Source: Simmondsia chinensis (taxonomy: Eukaryota > Streptophyta > Magnoliopsida > Caryophyllales > Simmondsiaceae). Taken from it: a DNA stretch of 64,000 nucleotides. Below, piece by piece: positions 11,831 through 22,254 of this stretch. How positions within the stretch are numbered: the first letter of the stretch is position 1; every line of letters starts with the position of its first letter. The stretch lies in the NCBI GenBank assembly GCA_018398585.1, contig JAGTTD010000001.1, positions 11,720,501 to 11,784,500 on the forward strand. The letters run 5' to 3'. The notes under the pieces are model-generated. The model was not told where the DNA came from. It saw only the letters and a list, made by a program, of their open reading frames with translations, and ran no database searches. The position numbers and the translations under genes were made by a program.

Positions 11831-12293
11831 TATCTAAAGGTGTGGGGTGTAGGGCAGTCGTTAAAGTCCCTGAAACTAAACGTAAGAAGATAGGTGAACG
11901 AGGCATTCATTGCATTTTTGGTGGTTCTATGTCATTGAATCTAATTATTATATCAATGTAAATACAATAATAGAATCGAGGGATGCCATCTTTGATGAGA
12001 ATCGGTTTACCTCTATCCCTAAAAAGAGGGATTATGTGACGGCTGAGAATGCAACTCAAGTATCATATAATGATGTTCATCATGAGAGGGAAAATGTTCC
12101 TAAAAGTGCTCTACAACTCTGAAGGAGTAAAAGAACAAGGAAAGATAAATCTTTTGATTCGGACTTCTACACGTTTTTGGTAGAAAGTTCAAGGAACGAT
12201 GTTGACCAAGTGTTTCCATATTGTTGTGTCATGGAAGCTAATCCCATGACGTTTGATGCGGTGATGAGGTCTCATGATGCCTCCTTTTGGTGA

Positions 12294-13080
12294 GAGGTAG
12301 TGAATGATGAGATAGATTCCATCGTTGGTAATAATACCTAGATCCTAGTGGATCTTCCACGAGGTAGTAAGCTCATCGGGTGTAAATGCATCTTCAAAAA
12401 GAAGATGAAAGTTGATGGAACGATAGATAAATTCAAGGCCCAATTGGTGGTAAAAGGGTTCACCCAAAAACACGGGTTGGACTACTTTGACCTATATGCC
12501 CCCGTGGTAAGAATATCGGCAATAAGGGTTTTGATAGCCCTTACCTCAATTTATAAACTAGCGATTCACAAAATGGATGTCAAAACAGCATTCCTGAATG
12601 GTGAGCTAGAAGAGGAAGTGTACATGGAACAACCGGAAGGTTTTCTTGTTCCGGGCCAAGAGAGAAAAGTATGTAAACTCATACGTTTCCTTTATGGGAT
12701 GAAGCAAGCCTTAAAGCAATAGCACTAGAAATTTGATCAAGTTGTTCTTAGTCAAGGATTCGTTACAAATGAATTAGATAAATGTGTCTATAGCAAGTTT
12801 GATAATGGCAAAGGGGTCATTATATGTTTGTATGTCGATGACACGCTGATATACGGTACTACTGTGAAGCAAGTATAGAAAACTAAACAGTTTCTCTTAG
12901 AAAACTTTGCTATAAAAGACATGGGTGAGGCGTAGGTAATCCTCGGTATAAGAATTGTAAGAAAAAGTGATACCATTTCCTTGACACAATCTCACTACGT
13001 TGAAAATGTTTTGAAAAGATTCCACTTTGATGAGTGTGCACCAAATCCATTCCAAAGGATCCTAGCGTGAAACTTATACC
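12294..13080 (+). pseudogene. Copia I reverse transcriptase
   Basis: The open part at 12348-12722 encodes GCKCIFKKK, YAPVVRISAIRVL, DVKTAFLNGELEEEVYMEQ and LYGMKQALKQ, which is a Copia RT. The catalytic box LYVDDTLI is kept near 12828-12850, but stops at 12720, 12878 and 12933 break the frame. A frameshift follows near 13050. Confidence 0.9.
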
Positions 13081-13083
13081 AAA

Positions 13084-13790
13084 TGAGGGAGCTCCAGTAT
13101 CCCAATTGAGATATGCCCAAGTCATTGTTTGTCTTATGTACGCCATGACAAGCACAATGCGACCTTTGTTGTTGGAAAGCTAAGTAGATATACCAGCAAT
13201 CCAAGTACGATACATTGGCATGTTGTGGATCATGCACGGAAGTACCTTAAGAAGACTATGAACTATGGTCTTTCTTATGTAGGGTATCCTCCTATTTTGG
13301 AGGGGTACTCTAATACAAGTTAGATCTCAGATGTGGAGGATCATGCATCCACAAGTGGATGGGTATTCTTGCTTAGTAGGGGTGCGGTTTCTTGGGGTTC
13401 TAAGAAACAAACTTGCATATCTGATTCTACTATGGCGGCAGAGTTTATAGCTCTTGCATCTGCGGCTAAAGAGGCTGAGTGGTTAAAGGATCTCTTCTAT
13501 TAGATACCTTTGTGGCCTAAGCCGATATCACCAATATCTATCCACTGGGATAGTCAAGCTATGCTTTCTAAAGAGTATAGAGATGTATATAATGGGAAGT
13601 CCAGACACATTGGTGTAAGGTACAGTATAGTGAGACACCTTATTCGATAAGGTGTTATCACTATGGACTTTGTGAGAACAAGTCAAAATCTAGCGGATTC
13701 GTTTACAAAAGGCCTGGCTAGAGACTTGGTTCTAAAAACAAGTGAAGGTATAAGGTTGAAACCTATCATTATTAGTCGCTCATTATAGGC
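13084..13790 (+). pseudogene. Copia I RNase H
   Basis: The segment encodes [20 protein letters not shown] near 13380, the S-x-x-E-x-E-like RNase H region ([16 protein letters not shown]), SKHIGVRYS-like text near 13600 (here SRHIGVRYS) and the C-terminal LADSFTKGLARD. Stops occur near 13321, 13501 and 13648. This is the usual end of a Copia polyprotein. Confidence 0.88.
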
Positions 13791-14353
13791 TCTTAACACG
13801 ATGCCTAGTATGACGTTAGGTCTCTGGTTCAATGAGAGAGACTTCTCATCTGTGTGATTGCAAGCACTAAATGAGAATTTTTCGTCCCGAGTGTGAAGTG
13901 CTTGGTACCTGTGTCAGAGATTCTAAGAGGATGAGCTAATGCTCTTAATGGACCTGGTTTTAGAACTTATTGAATGTCGCATCGCAGAAACATGATCAGT
14001 GAGGTCCACCTTAGTGTGTGTTGAAGTTTGGCCGCTTCAAATGGCTGATTTTTGACAAAGAGTTTGGCCCTGAAACACTCACAAAGGGTACAGGACACAA
14101 GGCCATAAATGTGTCGCTTTGGGAGTTGTAGGTTGTGTACGGGAGTACGTGTGGTGCGTGATTAGATAGTCGGTTAATCAAATAGGTTGTATGGTTCAAA
14201 GCTTAGTCTACCATTTTCGATCCGATTAACTATGTGGTCTGTTCACTAGCTAGGGGTTCAATCGGGAGACACCCTAATTGATGCACAATAAGGCATCCTT
14301 TATTCGAGATTTTATTACTTGAGATTGATTGTATTTTTAAAATGGTGGGGGAA
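13791..14353 (+). other. Copia I 3' untranslated leader to the 3' LTR
   Basis: This non-coding stretch lies between the end of RNase H and the 3' LTR. It ends in the polypurine tract GGTGGGGGAA at 14344-14353. I see no other feature. Confidence 0.7.
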
Positions 14354-15078
14354 TGTTGATTTATTTTCAAAATATGTAATAAATGTTTGTTTAATATGTG
14401 TATAAGATGCGTCTGAGATTGTCCCGATACTTGTTTAAGTATTTAAAGCTTGTTAGGGGTGTGTGTCAACACATGGGCCATATGTGTCGACACACAATCT
14501 AACAAAACCGCAGGGGAACAGCTATGTGTTGACACACATGGCCCATGTGTCGACACACAACCCTTTTACAGAAGTGCACGGAGGAGCTCTGTGTGTCGAT
14601 ACACAGATCTGCAATAAGCCTATGTGTCGATGTGTGTGTTGACACACAGCTTCGACACACAGGTCGGTTTTGACAGCTTTCTTGGGCAGTTTTTCTCGAT
14701 TTTTGGCAGTTCTTCTTGGCTTCATTTGGGACGTCTTTTACTTATATATACAAACATTTTTCCCTTGGTTTGGTGATGCTTGAAGAACACAAAAGCAGTT
14801 TGAGAAAAAATAAGTTTGCAAGAAAGAATCAAAGGCAAAAGTTGAATCTTTGTGTACAAGTGTTGTGTTCTTGTGAAACTAAACTTCAATCTCACTGCAT
14901 CTCTCTCGCTCTCTCCCTTTACACATTCTCACTTCATATTTGGATGTTGTTATATCCCCGAGGATAGTTTGTATATGAAAATAAACCTAAAGGAAAGTTA
15001 TTATACAGCCTTAACACCTGAGATCTCTTGGTTACCAGTTTGCCAGTATTTTGCAAGATTTGAAGATTTGCACTAACA
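14354..15078 (+). repeat. Copia I 3' LTR
   Basis: This 725-bp partner of 9131-9875 starts TGTTGATTTATTTTC and ends CACTAACA. It has the same palindrome cluster (about 14461-14665) but with different decay, including a perfect GTGTCGACAC core near 14485 and 14550. Confidence 0.92.
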
Positions 15079-15251
15079 ATATCAAGATAAAATCAAGATA
15101 AAAATCATAACAAAGCTTTCATAATCTAAAAAACTTTGCTTATCTCCAAATCAAAACACAAACCCTGACCCTAGCTGCACATATCCCCTACCGCACGCGT
15201 GCTAGCCATCTTACAGACCCGCCAAAGCCCGTGTAGTTGCACGCTGCATCA

Positions 15252-16228
15252 ATTACCTTACCACAATAGTAAAGTACATGCATATTGTGTCGTAATTGCA
15301 ACTATTCATATGCATAAACAACCACTTAAACAACTTCTCTTATAGAGAATCAAACCACCTTTTTTATTTATTTTTTATTTATTTTACATAACCTCTACAA
15401 AGAACCCCATAAATGAATTTAGAAGATCATTTGAGCAAATTTTCCATTTTTTATTTTTTGGCTATAAACTTTTTATAAACTCATATTTAAATAATAAAAG
15501 GATTAAACAACATGGCTCATAAACCAACTTGCGACCTAATCATCTTCTTCACAAAATTTCTCCAAAAATTTTTGAACTACAACTTGGCTATAGTATTGAT
15601 AATAAACCCAAGAAGATTGACATTCTAGTTATATTGTGATTGCCTTTTCCGCTTTCTTTCTAATTTTACTCAATTTGATAGACCAAAAGTCACAATCCCG
15701 ATATTTCGCTAACCCAATTCATATCAATCTAAGGCAAACATGGGAAAAATATATAAATGTGGCTAATTGATGCACATGTAAGTATGTTGGAGAATAAATC
15801 ACATATATTTTCAAAATATAATTGCATTTATCTTTGTATCTTGAAGCACATATAGATGCATATACATATGATAATTAATTTTTTTTTTTTTTTAAATTAG
15901 CCACACTGAAAAGAATTTTCTATCAACCCCATTGCAAGCTCAAGATCCACATGTGATATTTAGGTAAATATTAAAACCTCATTTACACAAGAAGGCTTGT
16001 ACTCATTTCACCATTTCAAATAGTGAGATTCAAAGTATTTTGATACCGGTACTAGACACTAAAATATAGAATGCTAATTATAATAATCATATGCCTTTAT
16101 TTGAATTGTCAACAAATAAAGTAAGACCATATTTTTCATGTATATAACTCATGAATTATGAATCAACACATTGATCGACACTAACTAAAAGAACTTCAAA
16201 CAAACTATTGAGGCAAAATCTCCTTTAT
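15252..16228. other. Non-coding AT-rich stretch right of Gypsy I
   Basis: No gene is visible. It is interpreted as the rest of the LARD-like interior that was contiguous with 4117 before the Gypsy inserted. It contains a poly-T run (about 15878-15894). Confidence 0.5.
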
Positions 16229-17052
16229 AAGATTGTTAGAAATATTTTGTAATAATCATGAAATAATATACTAATAATACGAAAATATATTATAAAAAAT
16301 GAAAAAAATATATAACAATATATATATCAATCGAGAACTAGTATGTCCATCAATAGTTGTACAGTCAAAAATACAACATATAACATCATTAAGATACCAT
16401 CAAATCAAGAACCTACAATTCTGATATAAACAACAACAAATACATGAAAATAATTTAAATAGAGAAAGGAGTCTTTGAAAACATATCTTGATTGGGTTTG
16501 GGCACGTGATGATGCTCTCCTTAAAAAGAAAACACCCCTCCTGCATGAGTTTGATCTTTCAATTTAAGTGTGCTCATTTCCTAGAATGCAGCAACCCGTT
16601 GAATCTCAATCCGTGCAGCAATATAAGATCCCCAAACTACAACTACCAAACTTACAATTTTTCGAAAGAATAGGGGATATTGAAAGAGTAAATCATTTCA
16701 TGCTCTGAATATATTTCCTCCATGCTCATGTACTTATTATAGATAATAGTATGTAAATAATTTCCATCATTCTTGCAAAATGACCAATCAAAACCAAATT
16801 AGCTCATATTAATTATTATTTCTTTTCAATTTCAGTAATAAAAAACGGTTGGATCATTGTTTGCACATTGCTTTGACTAATGCATTTACTCAAATGTGAA
16901 AAATATGCATCAAAGTTTAGTAAGTCCAAAACGTGATTTTAATACATCATATTAATATTAAGTATTGAGTATTTGTGAAACAAAAATAAACGATATAAAA
17001 ATAAAAATAGTTAATTTTTAAATTAATAAAATATATAAAAATAATTAAGACA
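16229..17052 (-). repeat. Probable right LTR of the LARD-like element
   Basis: It begins TGTTAGAAATATTTTG. Its end (16966-17045) matches 1546-1606 on the left side. The match in the low-complexity AT part is imperfect, and the outer boundary near 17052 is uncertain. An open frame at 16488-16673 shows no family resemblance. Confidence 0.4.
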
Positions 17053-17339
17053 AAAATCATATATGGTCCAATTCCAACAAATGACTACAACGTTGCTGAA
17101 GAATCGTTCCCTTTTCAAATAGTTAAGGCAGTTCCTTTAAATATTTAAACAAAATTTATTGAACTTTGATAACAAAGATTAATTTAATTAATGTTGACAT
17201 TTCTATTTCTTACTTGCATAGGCATAGTCACAAGCAAGAAAAGGAAAAAAAAATGGAAAAAGATGAAAGTACGAGTCCAAAGGGGGGACATAAAAATTTG
17301 CAATGGTAAATCAGAACTACCAACTGAAATAGGAAGGTG

Positions 17340-17629
17340 ATAATGACGGGGCGTAAGGGTTCATTTACCAGGCATTAAGGTACCGGATCCCATTAGAACT
17401 CCGAAGTTAAATGTGCTTAGGCCAGAGTTGTACCAGGATTGGTGACCTCCTGGGAAGTTCTCATGTTGCTAACCCTATAAGGTTGGGGGTCTTCGGAATC
17501 AGCCTCTTGGCAGGGTTACATCCTAAAGAGGTAAGGCTGCTTACATCCACCACTCGCAGACCCCACTTATGTGGTATCCCTTGAGGTATTGGGTTTATTG
17601 TTGTTGTTGTTTATAATGACGGGGCATAA
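17340..17629 (+). mobile_element. 5S rRNA-derived SINE-like element with RTE-LINE tail and 17-bp TSD
   Basis: The insertion itself is 17357-17612. It is flanked by ATAATGACGGGGC-G/A-TAA at 17340-17356 and 17613-17629, a 17-bp direct repeat with one mismatch. The first about 120 bp (17357-17477) are a complete 5S rRNA-like sequence. The rest (17478-17597) is the RTE LINE tail also seen at 1418-1530, with GGTAAGGCTGCTTACAT, and ends in TTG repeats. Structure and TSD fit a retroposed RNA mobilised by RTE machinery. 5S-derived SINEs are known in some animals; I cannot say whether this plant family is described. Confidence 0.85.
17357..17477 (+). pseudogene. 5S rRNA-like head of the SINE
   Basis: The stretch reads as 5S rRNA from its first base (GGGT) to the end (TGTTGC-like, AACCCT). 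The internal promoter blocks CCGAAGTTAA, GTGCTTAGGCCAGAG and GGTGACCTCCTGGGAAGT are almost unchanged. A few substitutions occur, for example GGATTGGTGACC where plants usually have GGATGGGTGACC. It is not a ribosomal gene: it stands alone and runs directly into the LINE tail instead of a terminator. The internal promoter may still allow Pol III transcription. Confidence 0.88.
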
Positions 17630-17837
17630 ACTTACAATGTTAGGGCAAACTTTCCTTGTACTTTTTGTTAGATCATTTTGACTTTGATTTAAATTAGGGT
17701 TATTTACACCAAAGGTCTTTGTACTTTGCCCATTGTGTCAATTTAGTCCTTATACTTTTAATTATTTCAATTTAGTCCCTCTACTATTTGGAATTAATTT
17801 GGTCCTAGAGTAAATTTTTTTTTTTTTTTTTTTTTTT

Positions 17838-18713
17838 GATAATTGAAGAAATTCATTCAAGACAAACAAAATACATGGATGGATCAGATACAACAACGTA
17901 ATGAAAATTCAGACACAAAGCATAGCCACACCAGAAGATAAACCAAACAAGCAACCCAACAACAGCAATAGACCAGCACACTTCAACTCACCCAGCTCAC
18001 CAAATTCAAAAACAGCATATAAGAGCCATACTCCACCATAAAAATACCTTATAACTTCACTTGAGACTATTCATCCCGACCTAGACAACAAAAGCATTTA
18101 CGCAAGGCACCAAACATCAAAGCCACACCACACTCCACCAAAGTAGGGGCTCTAAGACCTAAGGTCACCCCAAAAAATCGATCCTAGACTATTCAATCAT
18201 CACACCTTGACTTCAGCCCAAAAAAGGACGACCAACTCACCCGCAAACAACCACCAACTCAAGCGTCTGTCAAAAACCTGATCCACAATAACCAAAGTGA
18301 AACTCCACAACCCTACTACAATTCTTAAAGTGCACATTGGTCACAACACCCAACCTAAAAACACCCACACCCAAGACTCCAAACTCCCAAGGCCACCAAC
18401 ATCCACCTCAAGGCCACCAACATCCACCTCAAGGCCACCAACACACCCACCCGCCATTCGACATAATCACAACACCACCATAGAATTTCAAAATACACAC
18501 ATCAACAGCAGAAGAGCCAAACACTATATTGGTCAAACTATCACCAACATACGAATCACCATGCCTCAACAGACATCCCTGGAATAAGCATTAGGTTCAT
18601 CTTCTTTACCAAGATCCATAGAAAAACTCCAAAGATATGTCTTCCACGACCCACACGCGTGACTCAACTCACAATCCCCATCATAACTTCATCTTCAAAT
18701 GAATACCCTATCT
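17838..18713 (-). other. 3' region of the ORF1-only L1, no ORF2
   Basis: No coding signal is visible. Near 18389-18445 a 21-bp unit (AGGCCACCAACATCCACCTCA) is repeated about 2.5 times on the plus strand. The plus-strand ORF across it (18297-18587) is a low-complexity artefact. Confidence 0.6.
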
Positions 18714-20695
18714 CTAAACCTCTATCAACTTCTGTTTCCCCTTGTCTTTAAGGCACTTTGTTCTTTTCTGAGAGCGTCTTACACCTCTAGATTTCTTCAA
18801 AATTGCCTCAACATCAGAAGAAACATAGCTATTCTAGTTAATTCCAAGCAGGGACCCTGTTTTCCTTATCTTCTCTGCTTCCCTTCTATCCTCATCCGCC
18901 CCATCCCAACTAGATGCAGAGTTGCTGAATTCACTATCTTCTCTGCATTCTTTCTCATGACATGAAGGTAATTTCTTAACCTTTCTCTTCTTTCCTTCGG
19001 AGGCATTTTCAATACTCAAATCATCAGTTTCACAATCACCAACCCCTTGTACTTCGACATCAAACAGATTAACAAATCCCGGTGGAAATTCATCGTCTGT
19101 ACTCGCATCCCCTTTTTCCTGAGAATTCGAATGTGCTTCATCCTCACAACTAACATCATCTGCCAATGGCTTGTGCCCACAATTCTTGAATAGCCACGGA
19201 CTATTGGGAGTAGGAGAGAGTGCGATCCCAAGTCCAACTAATTCATCCAAGATAGTAAACTCTTTTCGTTGGTCACTGCAACCTTCTTGATTCAGACTAC
19301 TAGCAAGCCCATTCTTTCTCACCATCCCTTTCTTTCTGCTTTCCTCTTGAGGCTCGACTTCCTTCCCAACAGATCTCATTAACCTTTCTTCAATATTTTT
19401 AATTGGAATTGTCTCTTGGACTTCTTTGTGGGCTTGTAACTTCTCAGATCTAGATTTTTCAAAACTGCCGCCCGCCACATCCTCCTGCCTAACCGGTTGG
19501 GCTTCTCCATGCGTCGTTGCCCCCGATACCCCTAAGACTTGCCCTTGATCATCAACCGTCCTTGGCACCACCTGTAAGGAAGAGAACGACCACATCTTCT
19601 CAGTGACCTCTGGAAGACAAGATAGGTACTTTTCAGTTGTAATTTGACTCCCTTCAAGTGCATGCACCAAGAAACTTGCTTGTCCAACGGTAAACCACAC
19701 CAACTCATCAATACTCCTCTTGTCTTCAGTCTCAACAAGTACTCTACCAACTTCAAGAGACTTCTCAGCTTTACAAATACAATCAGTTGCATGGACTCTA
19801 CCCTAACATTTACCAATTTCAAAGAAATTTTCATTAGACCAAGCATGGAGTGGTACAGCATACCAAGCTAGCCAAGCTTTTCTTTTTCTACTTTGTACAA
19901 ACTCATTCCATCTTTTGATCTTTGTAAAGATCTGGCTCAACCTTTCAGAATTATTTCTCAGTATTTCCTCTCTTTCCTCCTCACTTCTAAATGCAATAAC
20001 AAACTTTGTACCACCCATAAACTGTACTTCACACCCAATAAAGCCTTCTTTTACTAACCTTGCATTGACATACTCTGTGCTAGCGTTATCAGTCAGCTTA
20101 CCCACAATACTCCTTCGAAGTTTCTCTAGCCTCTTTTCAACAGCTAATCCATGTACAGTTCTCAGATCACCCCAGCAGGGATTCATGTGGTTGGCGGCAC
20201 TTCTGACCTCTGCTTCTCTGTTAGTCTGAGCCTGGTTCATTCTTGTAGTCTCCACATCTCTGTCACGGCTTCAGTTTCACATGTATTCTTATCCTTCACA
20301 TTTGTGTCCTTTAATACTTGGGCATAGGGTCTACCATCCTTCTTGGCATTAGTCATCATCTTCGGAGCCCCATTTTCAAAGCAGCCCCCTTGAACCGCTG
20401 GAAATGGCTTCCTTGTTTTATCGTAGCTTGCCAATTTGACAAAAATTCTAGCATCCCTTAGCCAGCAACCATTTGCGTCATTGATAGCTTTTTGAGCCTC
20501 ACTCCATTTTTCATATCTCACAAACCCAAATCTTAGCTTTCTCATTACTCTTCTTTTCAAAGGGACATAAGTTTCAATCACTCTTCCATGGTTGCTGAAG
20601 ACCTTTCTAAGCCAGAAATTCGTGATGTCTAGAGGTAGATTATCAACGAATAAAGTCACACCCATGTCAACACCGCTCATCCTCCCCCAATGCAC
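18714..20695 (-). pseudogene. L1 ORF1 with RRM domain
   Basis: The start ATG is at 20695. An RRM covers about residues 10-85 (TLFVDNLPLDITNFWLRKVF as the RNP2 side; LRFGFVRYEKWSEAQKAI as the RNP1 side), then a region typical of plant L1 ORF1 (LVKEGFIGCEVQFMGGTKF) and an acidic, Ser-rich C-terminal half (SPWLFKNC, DDEFPPGF). One frameshift near 20250 and stops at 19803 and 18834 split it into three readable parts, about 660 codons in total. ORF1 proteins of plant L1s bind the element RNA. The few lesions suggest it is not very old. Confidence 0.82.
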
Positions 20696-21351
20696 TCCCT
20701 TCTCATCACTTCAAACGGCGCCTTTCAACAAGCACCAATCGGGAGGAGGTAGGTACACCAGGGAAGAAGACTGCACGACGACCACGAGGCTAGGAGATCG
20801 GCGGTGAAAAGTAGAGCACGCGCTCTCACGCGCAGCTAGTGTGGGCCAGGGGCATGGAGTTGGATAGTCGCTTGAGCCCTAGAGTAAAACTTATGTTAAG
20901 TTATTGATGGCATTTTTAATGATTAGGCTATAGGTTGGATTAAATTGAGTCAATAGGTGAATTTGTAGTGGATTACTTGCATCTAACATGATTGTACTAT
21001 TAAAAATTGTATCATTAATTTAACTTGGATTTGATAATTGGACTACATTGACACAATTTAAATAGTTGAGGGACTAAATTGACACATTTAAAAGTACAAG
21101 GACTAAATTGACATAATGAGTAAAGTACAGGGACATCTAAAAGTAGAAAAACTAAATTGACATAATGAGCAAAGTACAGGGACATCTAAAAGTAGAAAAA
21201 CTAAATTGACATAATGAGGGACATTTAATTCAAATAGCCCTTTAAATTATAAATTACTAAAATAGAGGTTTATGGATATTACCAACGACCAATGGCGGTT
21301 TATTAACAGGAGGTTTATAAATTGAAAAATAGATGATAATGATAGATTCTA

Positions 21352-21880
21352 GGGTTATTTACATTTTAGTACCCCGACATTTTTTGAAATGATAAAAGCA
21401 CACTGACTTTTTTGAATTATTAAAAAGGCCCCTACGTTTTTGTGATATTAATAAAAAGATCCCTAAGTTTTTTTCGCATTAGTTACAAGGCCTATCTTCT
21501 ACGTGAAGATATAATTTTTGGTCTACAAAACTTACATTACAACTGTTAATGCTACAGGAAAATGACTAAAATACTATTTAGTAACTATATTTTGGAACAA
21601 ATTAATTGAAAATAGATAGTTTCTGCTAATACAATATCTTAAATTTTGTGCTTATAAAGTAAGAATAAGGGTGCTGAAACGTACGTTTTGTCATTTTATT
21701 GCAGCATTAATAACAAGCAGTTGCCACGTTAGCTCTGTCGACTGAAAATGATGTCATCACGCTTGAGAAGGGCCTTTTTATTAACACGACAAAACTAATG
21801 GACCTTTTTAATAATTCAAAAGGGTCAGGATCCTTTTTTTTTCCCCAAAAAAACATCAGGGTACTAAAATTTAATAACCC
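21352..21880. mobile_element. Second Mutator-like MITE with perfect 9-bp TSD
   Basis: The 529-bp element begins GGGTTATTTACATTTTAG and ends with the inverse (CTAAAATTTAATAACCC). Its terminal inverted repeats exceed 100 bp and share FTTAATAATTC-type blocks such as TTGAATTATTAAAAAGG. The TSD TAGATTCTA is perfect at 21343-21351 and 21881-21889. It contains no ORF. It shares GGGTTATTTACA with the element 112 bp to its left, so both may belong to related families. Confidence 0.88.
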
Positions 21881-22254
21881 TAGATTCTAACTATCAAAGA
21901 CCCAACCTAAAACACAATCCACAAATACAATCAGAAATGAACAAAAATGGAAAGTATATTTGTATTGATATTTACTATAATTGTGAGTATAATGACATAT
22001 ATAAGTTTAAGATTTATAGTATAAACTAGAGAGGAAGGGAGAAGAAAAAAATAGAGTAAGATTGAGGGAGAAGAGAGAGAGAGAGAGAAGTTACTAACAC
22101 AAATCACGTAACTTTTAACTCTAACTAAGGCTTCATTTATACCCCGTTGACTTAAGCTCAATTAGGGATAATTTGGCTGGATTAATTAATGAAGATAATA
22201 TCTACTAATGAATCCCTAAAATACCCCCAGCTCAAGTCATATGTGTATCAATAC

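Larger units (their letters stand above)
9131..15078 (+). mobile_element. Degenerate Ty1/Copia retrotransposon nested in a Gypsy LTR
   Basis: The LTRs are 9131-9875 and 14354-15078. Both end in TAACA, and the right copy starts TGTTGA (left copy TATTGA). The flanking 5-mers are AAATC and ATATC, a one-mismatch TSD inside the Gypsy LTR. Along the plus strand the order is gag, zinc knuckle, protease, integrase, RT, RNase H, which is Copia order. Many stops interrupt it. A purine tract (GGTGGGGGAA, 14344-14353) precedes the 3' LTR. No Met-tRNA-type primer-binding site is visible after the 5' LTR, which is odd for a plant Copia. Confidence 0.93.
4118..15251 (-). mobile_element. Degenerate Ty3/Gypsy retrotransposon, split by a nested Copia element
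   Basis: The element is bounded by LTRs that start TGATG and end GCATCA on the plus strand. The left LTR is 4118-4515. The right LTR starts at 8901, is cut by a Copia insertion at about 9130, and resumes at about 15079-15251. The flanks are ATTAAC and ATTACC, a slightly decayed TSD. Reading along the minus strand, the domain order is gag, protease, RT, RNase H, integrase, which is Gypsy order. All frames carry stops and shifts, so the element is dead. The nested Copia accounts for 5.9 kb of its 11.1 kb span. Confidence 0.9.
1546..17052 (-). mobile_element. Probable large non-coding LTR element (LARD-like) hosting nested insertions
   Basis: Sequence at 1546-1606 matches 16966-17045: a shared GAGTATTT..TG.AACA block, then TAATTTTTAAAT and AATAAAATATA. 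The left copy ends in CTAACA and is followed by ATCCCTCACATGA, which on the minus strand is a purine-rich tract next to TGTTAG, as expected at a 3' LTR. A TGTTAG start is found near 16229. Between these lie about 3.5 kb of old non-coding sequence (1607-4117 and 15252-16228) once the nested Gypsy is removed. No pol-like protein is visible in it. The left LTR is incomplete because the RTE LINE occupies it, and no primer-binding site is clear. The call is an inference. Confidence 0.4.
17815..20877 (-). mobile_element. L1-type retroposon carrying only ORF1 (half-L1-like)
   Basis: On the minus strand it starts at 20877 with a GC-rich 5' UTR of about 180 bp and runs through an RRM-type ORF1. It ends in a poly(A) tail, seen as a T run at 17815-17837. 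The 11-bp TSD CCTAGAGTAAA is present at 17804-17814 and 20878-20888, inside the Mutator-like element. After ORF1 only about 880 bp remain. I see no endonuclease or RT, so ORF2 is missing although both ends look complete. Mobilisation would need another L1. A processed host transcript is the alternative, but the ORF1 content favours a LINE derivative. Confidence 0.8.
17697..21240. mobile_element. Mutator-like non-autonomous element (MULE-MITE), split by a LINE
   Basis: The ends are GGGTTATTTACACC (17697) and the inverted AATTCAAATAGCCC (ending 21240). They lie in long inverted repeats built from variants of ACTAAATTGACA and AGTACAAGGAC. The flanks are a perfect 9-bp TSD, TTTAAATTA, at 17688-17696 and 21241-21249. 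A 9-bp TSD with long TIRs is the Mutator signature. Without the LINE (17815-20877) the element is about 470 bp with no ORF. The right end holds a 48-bp unit twice (about 21122-21218). Confidence 0.85.

Noticed and set aside
17357..17477. A functional 5S rRNA gene
   Set aside because: Single copy, several substitutions in conserved sites, no T-run terminator at the end, and it runs into a LINE tail inside a TSD.
18297..18587. Thr/Pro-rich 96-codon protein
   Set aside because: The frame comes from a 21-bp tandem repeat antisense to the L1 3' region; no homology is recognisable.
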